DNA of 64,000 nucleotides, taken from assembly GCF_001010415.1 (NCBI RefSeq), contig NZ_JPLE01000024.1:1-64000 (forward strand), written 5' to 3'. Origin of the DNA: Xanthomonas pisi DSM 18956 (lineage in GTDB: Bacteria; Pseudomonadota; Gammaproteobacteria; Xanthomonadales; Xanthomonadaceae). Position 1 is the first letter of the stretch; every line of letters begins with the position of its first letter. This document shows positions 45,781-55,453 of the stretch, one piece after another. The notes under the pieces were generated by a model that was not told the origin of the DNA, did no database searches, and saw only the letters and a list, made by a program, of their open reading frames with translations. The translations under genes and the position numbers were made by a program.

Positions 45781-46329
45781 ATGGCCCTCACCGCCACCGT
45801 CCGCAGGGCGGAGCTCCAGATCAGCGACATGGACCGCGGCTACTACGCCAACCATTCGCTGACCCTGGCCCAACACCCGTCCGAAACCGACGAGCGCCTG
45901 ATGGTGCGCCTGCTCGCGTTCGCCTTGTTCGCCGACGACCGCCTGGAATTCGGCCGCGGTCTCAGCAACGACGACGAGCCCGACCTGTGGCGGCGCGACT
46001 ACACCGGCGACCCGGACCTGTGGATCGACCTCGGCCAGCCGGATGAAAGCCGCGTGCGCAAGGCCTGCAACCGCTCGCGCGAGGCGGTGGTGATCGGCTA
46101 TGGCGGCCAGGCCACCGAAACCTGGTGGAAGAAGCATGCCAACGCCATGGGCCGGCACCGCAACCTGCGCGTGATCGAACTCGACTCGCAGGCCACCGAA
46201 GCGCTGGGCGCGCTGATCCAGCGCGGCATGCGCTTTGATGTGATCATCCAGGACGGCGAAGTGCAGATGCTGGCCGATCACGGCAGCGTCACCCTGACCC
46301 CGATGGTGCGGCAAGCGCCGGCCGAATGA
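45781..46329 (+). CDS. yaeQ: YaeQ family protein
   Basis: 182-residue conserved protein whose fold resembles restriction-like nucleases (PD-(D/E)XK type). Family stretches: MALTATVRRAELQISDMDRGYY, HPSETDERLMVRLLAFAL, DEPDLWRRDYTGDPDLWIDLGQPDE and MRFDVIIQDGEVQM. The molecular function is unknown; E. coli YaeQ was once linked to rfaH suppression. It overlaps the next gene by 4 nt. Confidence 0.94.
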   Translation: MALTATVRRAELQISDMDRGYYANHSLTLAQHPSETDERLMVRLLAFALFADDRLEFGRGLSNDDEPDLWRRDYTGDPDLWIDLGQPDESRVRKACNRSREAVVIGYGGQATETWWKKHANAMGRHRNLRVIELDSQATEALGALIQRGMRFDVIIQDGEVQMLADHGSVTLTPMVRQAPAE

Positions 46330-47507
46330 ACATGCGGTGCGACGTGCTGGTCATCGGTGCCGGGGCTGCCGGCCTGATGAGCGCCTTCACCGCCGGCCGG
46401 CGTGGCCGTCAGGTGCTGGTGCTGGACCACGCCAACAAGGTCGGCAAGAAGATCCTGATGTCCGGCGGCGGGCGCTGCAATTTCACCAATACCGGGACCG
46501 CGCCGGGCAACTTCATTTCCGCCAATCGCCATTTCTGCAAGTCTGCGCTGGCGCGCTACAGCCCGGGCGATTTCGTCGAGCTGGTGGAGCGCCATGGCAT
46601 CGCGTATCACGAAAAAGAGCTGGGCCAGCTGTTCTGCGACATCTCGTCCAAGCAGATCGTGCGGCTGCTGCTGGACGAGTGCGAGGCAGCCGGGGTGCAG
46701 ATCCACACCCAGTGCGAGGTGCGCGCGGTCCGCCGCGACAGCGACGGTTTCACGCTCGATACCAGCCTGGGGCGCGTGCAGGCGCAATCGCTGATCGTCG
46801 CCACCGGCGGGCTGTCGATTCCCAGCATGGGCGCCAGCGGCTTCGGCTATACCCTGGCCAGACAATTCGGCCATGCACTGCTGCCGACGCGTGCCGGACT
46901 GGTGCCGCTGACCCTGAGCGGCAAGCATCAGGAGCGTCTGCAGGAACTGTCCGGCCTCGCCCTGCCGGTGGAAGCGCACTGCAACGGGGCGAGCTTCCGC
47001 AACTTCATGCTGCTCACCCATCGCGGCGTCAGTGGGCCGGCGATCCTGCAGATCTCTTCGTATTGGCAAGCTGGCGACGACTTGCGGCTCGACCTGCTGC
47101 CGGGACACGACGCGGGCGCGTGGCTACGCGAGCAGAAACAGCAGCGCGGGGCCACCGAGCTGCGCAATGTGCTGGGCGATGTGATGCCGCGACGCTTTGC
47201 GCAACGCCTGTGCGAGGTGTGGTTGCCGGACAAGCCGGTGCGCCAGCTGGATCCGCCGCAGTTGCAGGGCGCGGCCGAGCTGCTCTCCGCCTTCCCGCTG
47301 ATCGCCAGCGGAACCGAGGGCTACCGCACCGCTGAAGTCACCCTCGGCGGTGTCGATACGAATCAGGTCTCCAGTACGACCATGGAGTCGCGGCTGGTGG
47401 CTGGCCTGTACTTCGTCGGCGAAGTGCTGGACGTCACCGGCTGGCTTGGGGGATACAACTTCCAGTGGGCATGGGCATCGGGCCACGCCGCCGGCAGCGC
47501 AGCCTGA
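46326..47507 (+). CDS. FAD-dependent oxidoreductase (HI0933/YhiN family)
   Basis: 393-residue flavoprotein. The Rossmann dinucleotide motif is VLVIGAGAAGLMSA (about residues 7-20); MSGGGRCNFTNTG (about 46-58) is the hallmark of the HI0933/BaiN family. LIVATGGLSIPSMGASGFGY and a C-terminal VGEVLDVTGWLGGYNFQWAWASG complete the FAD site. The substrate is unknown in this group. It is translationally coupled to yaeQ (ATGA overlap). Confidence 0.93.
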   Translation: MNMRCDVLVIGAGAAGLMSAFTAGRRGRQVLVLDHANKVGKKILMSGGGRCNFTNTGTAPGNFISANRHFCKSALARYSPGDFVELVERHGIAYHEKELGQLFCDISSKQIVRLLLDECEAAGVQIHTQCEVRAVRRDSDGFTLDTSLGRVQAQSLIVATGGLSIPSMGASGFGYTLARQFGHALLPTRAGLVPLTLSGKHQERLQELSGLALPVEAHCNGASFRNFMLLTHRGVSGPAILQISSYWQAGDDLRLDLLPGHDAGAWLREQKQQRGATELRNVLGDVMPRRFAQRLCEVWLPDKPVRQLDPPQLQGAAELLSAFPLIASGTEGYRTAEVTLGGVDTNQVSSTTMESRLVAGLYFVGEVLDVTGWLGGYNFQWAWASGHAAGSAA

Positions 47508-47738
47508 TCGCCGCCGCACGGCACTGCGCGCAGCACCGACTGCAGAAACAGTGAGCGATGCCCCGTGATTGCCGCAGCGTCCGCGAGGATCGACGCGACA
47601 ATCGCCGATCGTGTCCCTGCGCAAGTTCATCGGCGGCCCATTACTTGCGCCACGTCTCACACTGGATGCGGCATGATCCACACACATGGACGTGCCAGAC
47701 CCCTTCGTGTATTAAAGCCCGTCTCTAGGGAGCCGCGC

Positions 47739-49808
47739 ATGCAAAAAGGCAAAGATCTCACCCTCCGCTTGCTGATCGTCGACGACAGCGTGGAGAGTGC
47801 CGAGACCATCGTCACCGCGCTGCGCAACGGCGGCATCGCGGTACGTCCGTCGCGGCCGCAGAACCAGGAGGAACTGGCCAGCATGCTGTCGGGCCAGATC
47901 GATCTGGCCATCCAGGGCCAGGCCCTGCAGGTGCCGATGAGCGCGCTGCAGGCGCAGATCGCCGGTAGCGGCAAGGACATTCCGATCATCCTGCTGGCCG
48001 AGCGCATCGAGGAAAATGCCGTGGTCGAGGCCGCTGCGCACGGCATCCGTGCGATCGCGCTGCGCCAGCGTCCGGAACATCTGCTGGCCCTGGTGCGTTC
48101 GGAGTGGGCCGACCTGCAGGCGCGTCGCGGCCTGCGTCGCATCGAAGCGCAGATGCGCGAAACCGAGCGCCGCTGCGACGCGCTCATCGCGTCCTCGCGC
48201 GACCCCATCGCCTACGTGCACGAAGGCATGCATATCCGCGCCAACGAGGCGTATCTGGAGATGTTCGGCTTCGAGTCGTTCGACGACGTCGAAGGTGTCT
48301 CGCTGCTGGACATGATTGCCGCGCAGTACGTCGACGACTTCAAGCAACTGCTCAAGGCCATGGCCAAGGGCGAGCCGCCGCCGGCGCAGTACAAGGTCGA
48401 CGCACGACGGCTGGAAGGCGACACCTTCCCGGCGACGATGGAATTTGCCACCGCCACCTACGAAGGCGAGCCGTGCATCCAGGTGGTGTTCCGCCGCCGC
48501 GAGGAGTTCGATCCGGAACTGGCGCGCGAGGTCGAAGACCTGCGCCAGCGCGACCAGGTCACCGGCCTGCTCAACCGTCCCACCTTCATGGTGGCGCTGG
48601 AACAGGCGGTGGCGCGCGCCGGCCGCAGCGAAGGCCAGTCCGGCTTCCTGCTGATCGAGCCGGATCACTACACCCGCATCCTTCCCGAGATCGGCCTGGA
48701 CTCGGCCGACGCCTTGATCGCGGCCATGGCCGCGCACGTGGCCGGCATCATCGATGAGGGCGTGGTGGCCGCACGCTTCGGCGAGCACAGCTTTGCCCTG
48801 TTGCTGGACGGCAACTACGCACGCACCCACGCGCTGGCGGAAACGGTACGCGATGCATTCGCGCAGCATGTTTTCAGCGTCGGCTCGCGCTCGGCCACGG
48901 TCACGGTGAGCATCGGCGGCGTGCAGATCGGCGAAAAGATCGCCAGCATCGGCCAGGTGCTCAATCGCGGGACCGAAGCGGTGCGCACCACCGCCGAACT
49001 CGGCGGCAACGCGGCCAGCATCTACGACCCGGCCGCTGCCGACCGGGCCGAGGAAGAGCGCATCGAGCGTTGGGTCGCGCAGTTGCGCGAGGCGCTGGTC
49101 GGCGATGGGTTCCTGCTGCATTACCAGCCGGTGCTCAATCTGCAGGGCGAGCCGCTGGAGCTGTATCAGGCGTTCCTGCGCCTGGATCGCAACGGCGAGA
49201 TGATGTCGCCGAATGCCTTCATGGCCATCGCCGAAGAGCACGACCTGATCACCGAAATCGATCGCTGGGTGGTGGCGCGCGCCATCCGGCAGCTCGGCGA
49301 GCGGCAACGTGCGGGACACACCACGCACCTGCTGGTGCGCATCGGGCCGAACTCGTTCTCAGACCCGCAGATGATCGACACCATCCGCGAGCAGTTGGCG
49401 GTGTACGGGGTCCCGGGCGAGCGCCTGTGGTTGCAGACGCCCGAATCGAAGGTGTTTACGCATCTGCGTAATGCGCAACAGTTTCTGGCGGCAGTATCGG
49501 CGATGGGCTGCAAGGTCGGGCTGGAGCAGTTCGGTTCGGGCCTGGACTCGTTCCAGCTGCTCGCGCATTTCCAGCCGGCCTTCCTCAAACTGGACCGCGG
49601 CATCACTGGCGACGTCGCCTCGGCCCGCGAGAGCCAGGAAAAGATTCGCGAAATCACCTCGCGCGCGCAGCCGGCCGGCATTTTGACCGTGGCCGAATTC
49701 GTGGCCGACGCGCAGTCGATGAGCAGCTTCTTCAGTGCGGGCGTGGATTATGTACAAGGAGATTTCGTCGCACCCACCGGCCCGCTGATGAACTACGAAT
49801 TCGGCTGA
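47739..49808 (+). CDS. fimX: FimX-type REC-PAS-GGDEF-EAL c-di-GMP receptor
   Basis: 689 residues: response-regulator-like domain (about 8-125), PAS (about 150-270), degenerate GGDEF (about 275-430) and EAL (about 440-685). The active GGDEF signature is replaced (RFGEHSF) and the EAL motif by QAF (ELYQAFLRL), so it should bind but not make or cleave c-di-GMP. This matches FimX of Xanthomonas and Pseudomonas, which links c-di-GMP to a PilZ protein and the PilB ATPase in type IV pilus assembly and twitching. The receiver lacks a convincing phosphorylation pattern apart from IVDDS. The ATG at 47739 has GGGAG upstream. A terminator follows. Confidence 0.93.
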   Translation: MQKGKDLTLRLLIVDDSVESAETIVTALRNGGIAVRPSRPQNQEELASMLSGQIDLAIQGQALQVPMSALQAQIAGSGKDIPIILLAERIEENAVVEAAAHGIRAIALRQRPEHLLALVRSEWADLQARRGLRRIEAQMRETERRCDALIASSRDPIAYVHEGMHIRANEAYLEMFGFESFDDVEGVSLLDMIAAQYVDDFKQLLKAMAKGEPPPAQYKVDARRLEGDTFPATMEFATATYEGEPCIQVVFRRREEFDPELAREVEDLRQRDQVTGLLNRPTFMVALEQAVARAGRSEGQSGFLLIEPDHYTRILPEIGLDSADALIAAMAAHVAGIIDEGVVAARFGEHSFALLLDGNYARTHALAETVRDAFAQHVFSVGSRSATVTVSIGGVQIGEKIASIGQVLNRGTEAVRTTAELGGNAASIYDPAAADRAEEERIERWVAQLREALVGDGFLLHYQPVLNLQGEPLELYQAFLRLDRNGEMMSPNAFMAIAEEHDLITEIDRWVVARAIRQLGERQRAGHTTHLLVRIGPNSFSDPQMIDTIREQLAVYGVPGERLWLQTPESKVFTHLRNAQQFLAAVSAMGCKVGLEQFGSGLDSFQLLAHFQPAFLKLDRGITGDVASARESQEKIREITSRAQPAGILTVAEFVADAQSMSSFFSAGVDYVQGDFVAPTGPLMNYEFG

Positions 49809-49838
49809 TCCAACCGAACGCCTGTAACGCAAGACAAC

Positions 49839-49865
49839 AAACCCCCCGCAATGCGCGGGGGTTTT
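49839..49865 (+). terminator. Intrinsic terminator of fimX
   Basis: AAACCCCCCGC and GCGGGGGTTTT form an 11-bp stem with one extra C and a short AATGC-like loop, ending in TTTT. It lies 30 bp behind the fimX stop. Confidence 0.88.
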
Positions 49866-50030
49866 GTGTCTTTCAAGCCGTGACGCGGTAGAGCGATTTG
49901 CGACCAGGCGATGCGGCGGGCACTGGTTCGTTGAGCATGGGCCGCTCATGTGGCCGTTGCACCAATGATGGATGCCGATCACGGCATCGCCTTGCGCATC
50001 ACCCGGAGCCGCCGCGATCTCGGGTGCCGC

Positions 50031-50909
50031 TTACAGTGCCGCACCGTTGGCCGCGCGCAACATCGCAATGCGCTCGGTCAGCGGCGGATGGCTCAGGAAC
50101 AGGCGACGCAGGCCATCGCCGACGCCGCCGGAGATGCCGAACGCCTGCACCTGCGAGGGCAAGGTGCTCTGACCATGGTTGAGCGACAGCCGCTCCAGCG
50201 CGGCGATCATCTTGTTGCGCCCGGCAAGCTGCGCGCCACCGGCGTCGGCGCGGAACTCGCGACGGCGCGAGAACCACATCGCGATCATGGTCGCGAACAT
50301 GCCAAGCACCATCTCCAGCGCGAACACGATGATGTAGTACGCAAAGCCACGGCCGCCCTCGCGGTTGCCCGACAGGGCGCTGTCGATGACGCCGCCGACC
50401 ACACGCGCCAACACGATCACGAAGGTATTGAGCACGCCCTGCAGCAGCGCCATGGTCACCATGTCGCCATTGGCGACGTGGGCGATCTCGTGACCGAGCA
50501 CCGCCTCGGCTTCGTCCTGGCTCATGTTCTGCAGCAGTCCGGTGGAGACGGCGACCAGCGCATTGTTGCGATTGGCGCCGGTCGCGAAGGCATTGATTTC
50601 CGGGCCCTCGTAGATCGCCACTTCCGGCATGCCGATGCCGGCGGCCTGCGCCTGACGCCGCACCGTCTCCAGCAACCAGCGCTCGGTCGGTGTGCGCGGC
50701 TCGGTGATCACCTGCGCGCCGGTGCTGCGCTTGGCCATGAACTTGGACAGCAGCAACGAGACGAACGCGCCGCCGAAACCGAAAATGGCGCCCATCACCA
50801 GCAGGCCGCTCATCTGTGCGGAATTGACGCCCAATACCGACATCACAATGCTGGCGAGGAACAACACTGCCAGGTTGGTCAGCAGGAACAGGAAAATGCG
50901 GTTGAACAT
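50031..50909 (-). CDS. htpX: Protease HtpX
   Basis: 292-residue inner-membrane zinc protease of membrane quality control. Two N-terminal TM helices ([21 protein letters not shown] and a second near 35-55), the zinc motif [11 protein letters not shown] (about residue 140) and two further hydrophobic segments near 155-215; the third ligand lies in [11 protein letters not shown]. The family start MFNRIFLF is at 50909. It is divergent from gluQ. Heat-shock control is expected from the family but no promoter is identified. Confidence 0.95.
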   Translation of the reverse strand: MFNRIFLFLLTNLAVLFLASIVMSVLGVNSAQMSGLLVMGAIFGFGGAFVSLLLSKFMAKRSTGAQVITEPRTPTERWLLETVRRQAQAAGIGMPEVAIYEGPEINAFATGANRNNALVAVSTGLLQNMSQDEAEAVLGHEIAHVANGDMVTMALLQGVLNTFVIVLARVVGGVIDSALSGNREGGRGFAYYIIVFALEMVLGMFATMIAMWFSRRREFRADAGGAQLAGRNKMIAALERLSLNHGQSTLPSQVQAFGISGGVGDGLRRLFLSHPPLTERIAMLRAANGAAL

Positions 50910-51005
50910 GACGCGCTCGCTCCACTCATGGGGGTGACCTGCTGCGGATCTGCGGCCGTCGCAGCTTGAAATCAAGCAAGCACCTGACCGACGATTCAGC
51001 TGCCT

Positions 51006-51905
51006 ATGCCAGAACCTTCCTACCGTGGCCGCTTCGCGCCCTCCCCGACCGGCCCACTGCACTTCGGCTCACTGCTGGCGGCGTTCGGCAGTTGGTTGCT
51101 CGCCCGCCATGCCGGTGGGCAGTGGTGCGTGCGCATTGAGGACATCGACCCGCCACGCGCCGAGCCGGGCGCGTCCGAACGCCAGCTGCGCAGCCTGGCC
51201 GCGTTCGGGCTGACATCCGACCTGCCGGTGATCCGGCAATCGCACCGCGATGCGCACTACAACGACGCAATCGCCACACTGCTGGCGAGCGGGCTGGCGT
51301 TCGAATGCAGTTGCAGTCGCGCCGATCTGGCCCAGATGGGCGGGATCCACCACGCCTGCGTGGCGGCGCTTGGCGACCGGCGCGCGGTGCGCCTGCGCGT
51401 GCCGCCCCAGCCACCGGTCGGCTTCGACGATGCGCTGCAGGGCCATGTGCGGCAGGACGTGTACGCCGACGTCGGCGATGTCGTGCTGCGCCGCGCCGAT
51501 GGCTACTGGGCTTACCAGTTGGCAGTGGTGGTGGACGACGCTGCCCAGGGCATCACCGATGTCGTACGCGGCGCGGACCTGCTCGACTCCACCCCGCGCC
51601 AACTCCTGCTGCAGCGCGCCCTGGACCTGCCCCAGCCACGCTATCTGCACCTGCCGCTGATCCTGGATGCCGGTGGCCGCAAATTGTCCAAATCGCACGG
51701 CGCGCCCGCACTGGACGACACCGACCCGTTGCCGGCGCTGCGTGCCGCCTGGCAGGCACTGGGCCAGGTGGCGTCCACCCTGCCGCAGCAGGCAGGCATC
51801 GATGCGTTGCTGCGGCATGCCGTGCAGCATTTTTCGCCCGACCTGCTGCCGCGCACCGCCACCCTGAGCAGCGATGGACGCGCATCGCAGCCCGGGCGTG
51901 ACTAG
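51006..51905 (+). CDS. gluQ: Glutamyl-Q tRNA(Asp) synthetase
   Basis: 299-residue truncated GluRS relative that glutamylates queuosine on tRNA-Asp. It has [19 protein letters not shown] (HIGH-like HFGS), a zinc site [10 protein letters not shown]...GGIHHAC, the GluRS fold segment [23 protein letters not shown] and KLSKSHG as the KMSKS loop. There is no anticodon-binding domain, as expected. queG, needed to make queuosine, is also in this window (61.2 kb). Confidence 0.95.
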   Translation: MPEPSYRGRFAPSPTGPLHFGSLLAAFGSWLLARHAGGQWCVRIEDIDPPRAEPGASERQLRSLAAFGLTSDLPVIRQSHRDAHYNDAIATLLASGLAFECSCSRADLAQMGGIHHACVAALGDRRAVRLRVPPQPPVGFDDALQGHVRQDVYADVGDVVLRRADGYWAYQLAVVVDDAAQGITDVVRGADLLDSTPRQLLLQRALDLPQPRYLHLPLILDAGGRKLSKSHGAPALDDTDPLPALRAAWQALGQVASTLPQQAGIDALLRHAVQHFSPDLLPRTATLSSDGRASQPGRD

Positions 51906-51990
51906 AATTGCGACCCAGCACCGGCATCCGGGCGCGGCGTCTGCGCCGGCACCCCGATCGCCCCGGCCTTCCCCGCTTAATGGAGTCGTC

Positions 51991-52731
51991 ATGACATCTC
52001 GCGTCGCATTGGTCACCGGCGGCACCGGCGGTATCGGTACCGCCATCTGCAAGCGCCTGGCCGACCAGGGCCACAAGGTGGCCAGCAACTTCCGCAACGA
52101 CGAAAAGGCGCGCGACTGGCAGCAGCGCATGCAGGCGCAGGGTTACGCATTTACCCTGTTCCGTGGCGATGTGGCGTCGTCCGAGCATGCGCGCGCCCTG
52201 GTCGAGGAGGCGGAGGCATCGCTGGGGCCGATCGAGATCCTGGTCAACAATGCCGGCATCACCCGCGATACCACCTTCCACCGCATGACCGCCGAGCAGT
52301 GGCACGACGTCATCAATACCAACCTCAATTCGGTGTTCAACGTCACCCGCCCGGTGATCGAAGGCATGCGCAAGCGCGGCTGGGGCCGGGTCATCCAGAT
52401 CAGTTCCATCAACGGGCTCAAGGGCCAGTACGGCCAGGCCAACTACGCAGCGGCCAAGGCCGGCATGCACGGTTTCACCATCTCGCTGGCGCGCGAGAAC
52501 GCCGCATTCGGAGTTACGGTCAACACGGTCTCGCCCGGTTACGTGGCCACCGACATGGTGATGGCGGTGCCGGAAGAGGTCCGCGCCAAGATCGTGGCCG
52601 ACATCCCGACCGGCCGGCTGGGACGCCCGGAAGAGATCGCCTATGCCGTGGCGTTCCTGGTGGCGGAAGAGGCCGCCTGGATTACCGGGTCCAATCTGGA
52701 CATCAATGGCGGGCACCACATGGGTTGGTAA
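51991..52731 (+). CDS. phbB: Acetoacetyl-CoA reductase
   Basis: 246-residue NADPH-dependent short-chain dehydrogenase reducing acetoacetyl-CoA for polyhydroxybutyrate synthesis. Cofactor motif VTGGTGGIGTAI (about residues 8-19), NNAGITRD, catalytic Ser in QISSINGLKGQYGQ with YAAAK (Tyr and Lys), and the VNTVSPGYVATDM tail. The GQYGQ/NYAAAKAG context is that of PhaB. It has a GGAG Shine-Dalgarno element. The regulator phaR lies 144 bp downstream; phaA and phaC are not in the window. Confidence 0.93.
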   Translation: MTSRVALVTGGTGGIGTAICKRLADQGHKVASNFRNDEKARDWQQRMQAQGYAFTLFRGDVASSEHARALVEEAEASLGPIEILVNNAGITRDTTFHRMTAEQWHDVINTNLNSVFNVTRPVIEGMRKRGWGRVIQISSINGLKGQYGQANYAAAKAGMHGFTISLARENAAFGVTVNTVSPGYVATDMVMAVPEEVRAKIVADIPTGRLGRPEEIAYAVAFLVAEEAAWITGSNLDINGGHHMGW

Positions 52732-52752
52732 CGTTTGCTGCAACTTTGCGGT

Positions 52753-52795
52753 GCAGCATGGATTTGGAACAAAAACCATGCTGCGCAACATTTTT
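52753..52795 (+). terminator. Inverted repeat between phbB and phaR
   Basis: GCAGCATGG (52753-52761) and CCATGCTGC (52776-52784), a 9-bp perfect stem with a 14-nt loop, followed by GCAACATTTTTAAT. It fits a terminator for phbB. The TGC/GCA-rich arms could also be an operator for PhaR, which binds TGC-containing palindromes in other bacteria. This stretch is AT-richer than its surroundings. Confidence 0.6.
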
Positions 52796-52875
52796 AATGT
52801 GTCCGCTTAAGCAAATAAGGCCTTCTGGCTGTTGCAACCGCTGCTGCGCTGCGCCATCCTGCGCGCACTATCAGT

Positions 52876-53466
52876 GTGAGTGAACGTTCCATGGCCGGAC
52901 TTCGCATCATCAAGAAGTATCCCAATCGCCGTCTCTACGACACCGAGATTTCCAGCTATATCACCATCGAAGATGTGCGCCAGTTGATCATCGACGGCGA
53001 GGAGTTCGAAGTCCGCGATGCCAAGAGTGGCGAAGATTTAAGTCGTGCCGTCTTGCTGCAGATCATTGCCGACCGGGAACAGGACGGCGAGCCGATGCTC
53101 TCCACCCAGTTGCTGAGCCAGATCATCCGCTTCTACGGGGACTCGCTGCAGGGCTTCATGGGCAATTACCTGGAGCGCAGCATGCAGGTGTTCCTGGACC
53201 AGCAGCAGCAGTTCCGCCAGCAGATGGGCAACCTGCTCGGGCAGACCCCGTGGGCGATGATGAACCAGCTCACCGAGCGCAACCTGGAGCTGTGGCAGGA
53301 ATTCCAGCGCAACTTCGGCGCCGGTTTCGGTCGTCCGGGCGGCCCCGGCACGCCGCCGACGCCGCCTGGCGCCGGCAGCATGGGCAGCGGCCCGATGGGC
53401 ACCGGCACGCATGGCGCGTCCAACAGCCATACCGGCACCGCCGGCAAGGCGCGCAATCGCGGATGA
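52876..53466 (+). CDS. phaR: Polyhydroxyalkanoate synthesis repressor PhaR
   Basis: 196 residues from GTG 52876; an ATG at 52891 (MAGLRIIKKY) is the more usual family start. The N-terminal DNA-binding/PHB-sensing domain RIIKKYPNRRLYDTEISSYITIEDVRQLI is followed by two helical PHB-accumulation regulatory repeats (LLSQIIRFYGDSLQGFMGNYLERSM). A glycine/proline/serine-rich tail begins near residue 155. In other bacteria PhaR represses phasin and phaR and is released by polymer. It converges with the TraB-like gene. Confidence 0.93.
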   Translation: MSERSMAGLRIIKKYPNRRLYDTEISSYITIEDVRQLIIDGEEFEVRDAKSGEDLSRAVLLQIIADREQDGEPMLSTQLLSQIIRFYGDSLQGFMGNYLERSMQVFLDQQQQFRQQMGNLLGQTPWAMMNQLTERNLELWQEFQRNFGAGFGRPGGPGTPPTPPGAGSMGSGPMGTGTHGASNSHTGTAGKARNRG

Positions 53467-53476
53467 GGTCGCTTCC

Positions 53477-53508
53477 CGCGCCTCCCAGCCCGAGCGGCCG
53501 GAGGCGCG
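53477..53508. terminator. Hairpin between convergent phaR and TraB-like gene
   Basis: CGCGCCTCC and GGAGGCGCG form a 9-bp stem around a 14-nt loop, flanked by TTCC/GGAA. It lies 11 bp behind phaR and 14 bp from the opposing stop. There is no U run, so it would be a weak intrinsic terminator at best. Confidence 0.5.
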
Positions 53509-53521
53509 AGGAAACGCCTGA

Positions 53522-54484
53522 CTAGTGGCCGGCCTGCTGCGCGCAGGCCGAGCAGATGCGCTCCACGTGGTAGCCACGCGCACGCAGGCGCTCCACGACT
53601 CCGTCGTTGCCCAACAGATGCAGGGCGCCTACCACGACCAGGGTGGTTCCACTGCCCTTGCCCAGCTGTTTTTCCAGCCGCGGCACCCAGCGCGCATTGC
53701 GCTCGACGTTGATGTCCTGATACAGCGCCGGATACTGGCGGCGCATGTCTTCGGCCATCTGCGTCGATAGCGTGTGCACGTCGCCAGCGCGCCAGGCCGC
53801 ATGCAGCCGACGCAGCTGATCGGTGGTATCGGCCTCGTCCAGCGCCTCTTCCAGCAGCTGATGCTGCTCGGTGGGCGACATGCCATCCAGCAGGGCGATC
53901 TGCTCTTCGGCGCGCTCCAGGCCGTCGGCCGGCTTGCCCCTGACCTGCGCCTGATCCATCAGGTAATGATCCAGACCCGCGTTCGGGTCCATGCCTTGCC
54001 GGGTCATCTCGGCCAGGCTGACCGACAGCGCGACGAACCACGGTTTGAGCGACTGCAAGGCGTCGATCGACATGCCGTACTTGCGCGCGTAGGCACCGAG
54101 CGCCTGCCAGGTCTTTGCATCCAGCACGTCCTGCAGGGTGCGGCCATCGGTGCGTCGTGCCACTTGCAGCATGCGGCTGGCCAGCTGCGGCGATTGCGCA
54201 TCGGACGGTGGCAGCTCGAACAGCAGACGGTCGGCCTTGGCGAATGCCTGCATCACATCCGGCGACAGCGGGTAATCGCTGGGTTTGAGCACATGGAACG
54301 AGCCCAGCAGGTAGAGCGTGCCACCCTTGCCATCGACCTTCCACAACAGTGGCACCGGTGGGCCGGCAGGCGCCCGGTCGGCACCGCGCGCCCGGGCCGG
54401 TGCCATCGCCCCACCCCACAGCGCCAGACAGATCATCGCCCCGCCGCACCAGGCAGCAAGGCGCGCACGCAGGCGCACGCTCAT
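53522..54484 (-). CDS. TraB/GumN-family exported protein
   Basis: 320 residues with a signal peptide (about residues 1-35, ending APARARGA). The TraB/GumN (DUF GumN) domain follows: LLWKVDGKGGTLYLLGSFHVLKP (GSFH), LFELPPSD and TTLVVVGALHLLGNDGVVERLRARGY. The two His-containing motifs GxH are thought to form a metal site in this protease-like fold; the function is unproven. The ATG at 54484 (MSVRLRAR) has GGAAGG 7 nt upstream; a GTG at 54508 is less likely. CSACAQQAGH at the end contains two Cys. Confidence 0.9.
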   Translation of the reverse strand: MSVRLRARLAAWCGGAMICLALWGGAMAPARARGADRAPAGPPVPLLWKVDGKGGTLYLLGSFHVLKPSDYPLSPDVMQAFAKADRLLFELPPSDAQSPQLASRMLQVARRTDGRTLQDVLDAKTWQALGAYARKYGMSIDALQSLKPWFVALSVSLAEMTRQGMDPNAGLDHYLMDQAQVRGKPADGLERAEEQIALLDGMSPTEQHQLLEEALDEADTTDQLRRLHAAWRAGDVHTLSTQMAEDMRRQYPALYQDINVERNARWVPRLEKQLGKGSGTTLVVVGALHLLGNDGVVERLRARGYHVERICSACAQQAGH

Positions 54485-54517
54485 CGCATCACCTTCCACC
54501 GTGTCCACCTCATCACG

Positions 54518-55453
54518 TCAGTGCGGCACCTTGTAAGTTTTCTCGCCGGCCGAGACCGCCAGGTCGATCCGGTTTTCCGGCGGCGGCAACGGGCAGGTTG
54601 CGAAGGGAGTGAACGCGCACGGCGGGTTGTAGGCGCGATTGAAGTCCACCACGACATGACCGGACGCATCCGGCACGTCCAGGTCCAGGAAGCGCCCGGC
54701 CGGATAGCTGCCGTGCCCACTCGTGCGGTCGGCGAATACGACGAAGGCCGACCTCCCGGGTTCGCCGATCGTCTCCAGGCGATAGGTCTTGCCGTCGCGC
54801 TCGAATTCGACGGCGCCGGCATTGGGTTGCTCGCTGCTGATGCCGACGATGTCTACGATCGGAATGGTCTTGCCGACATCGTTGGGGACGTAGCGTGCGT
54901 TGATGCGCCAGGAGGGATCTGTCGGCCAGTACTCCAGCCCGGCGAATTGGCTGCGCGATGGCGCATCGGCGTGCTTGACCCGCAGTGCGTAGCGGTCGCC
55001 GCGATGGATCAGGCTGAGCACGCCCTTGCCATCGTCGAAATGGATCAACGTGGGCTGCGGATCGCGATCGGACTGGAAGCGGATCCGGCCGGTCAGCGGC
55101 TTGCCATCCAGGGTCAGCACGGCGCCACGTTCGGGCACGAACCACACCGCTCCGCCCTCGCTGGACACCATGCCCATCTTCGGCGGCCCGACCGCAAGCC
55201 GGATGCCGCTATCGGCGCTAGTGCCGATGTAATGCGCCTTCAGCGACAGCCAATGCAGACCGACCAGGCTGGTCCAGCCATCGGGGGCGCGCAGTTCGTT
55301 GATCCGGCTTTCGCGCCAGGCGGCATTGTCGGCCAGAAATGTCTTGTCCAACGCAACCGGTGCGGCCGGTGGCGGCGCATCGCGCCCACACCCGACCAGC
55401 GTCGCGACCACCAGCATGCCGAGCAGCCAGCCCTTCCCCATGTACACCGCCAT
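54518..55453 (-). CDS. DUF1684 lipoprotein
   Basis: 311 residues with a lipoprotein signal (LLGMLVVATLVGC, Cys about residue 24). DUF1684 features: RINELRAPDGWTSLVGLHWLSL, LIHRGDRYALRVKHADAPSRSQFAGLEYWP and VDFNRAYNPPCAFTPFATCPLPPPENR. The role is unknown; the conserved end with a NPPCAF...CPLPPP segment suggests a structural disulfide. The ATG at 55453 shares bases with the mutL stop (TGATG), giving translational coupling to mutL, an odd pairing in functional terms. Confidence 0.9.
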   Translation of the reverse strand: MAVYMGKGWLLGMLVVATLVGCGRDAPPPAAPVALDKTFLADNAAWRESRINELRAPDGWTSLVGLHWLSLKAHYIGTSADSGIRLAVGPPKMGMVSSEGGAVWFVPERGAVLTLDGKPLTGRIRFQSDRDPQPTLIHFDDGKGVLSLIHRGDRYALRVKHADAPSRSQFAGLEYWPTDPSWRINARYVPNDVGKTIPIVDIVGISSEQPNAGAVEFERDGKTYRLETIGEPGRSAFVVFADRTSGHGSYPAGRFLDLDVPDASGHVVVDFNRAYNPPCAFTPFATCPLPPPENRIDLAVSAGEKTYKVPH

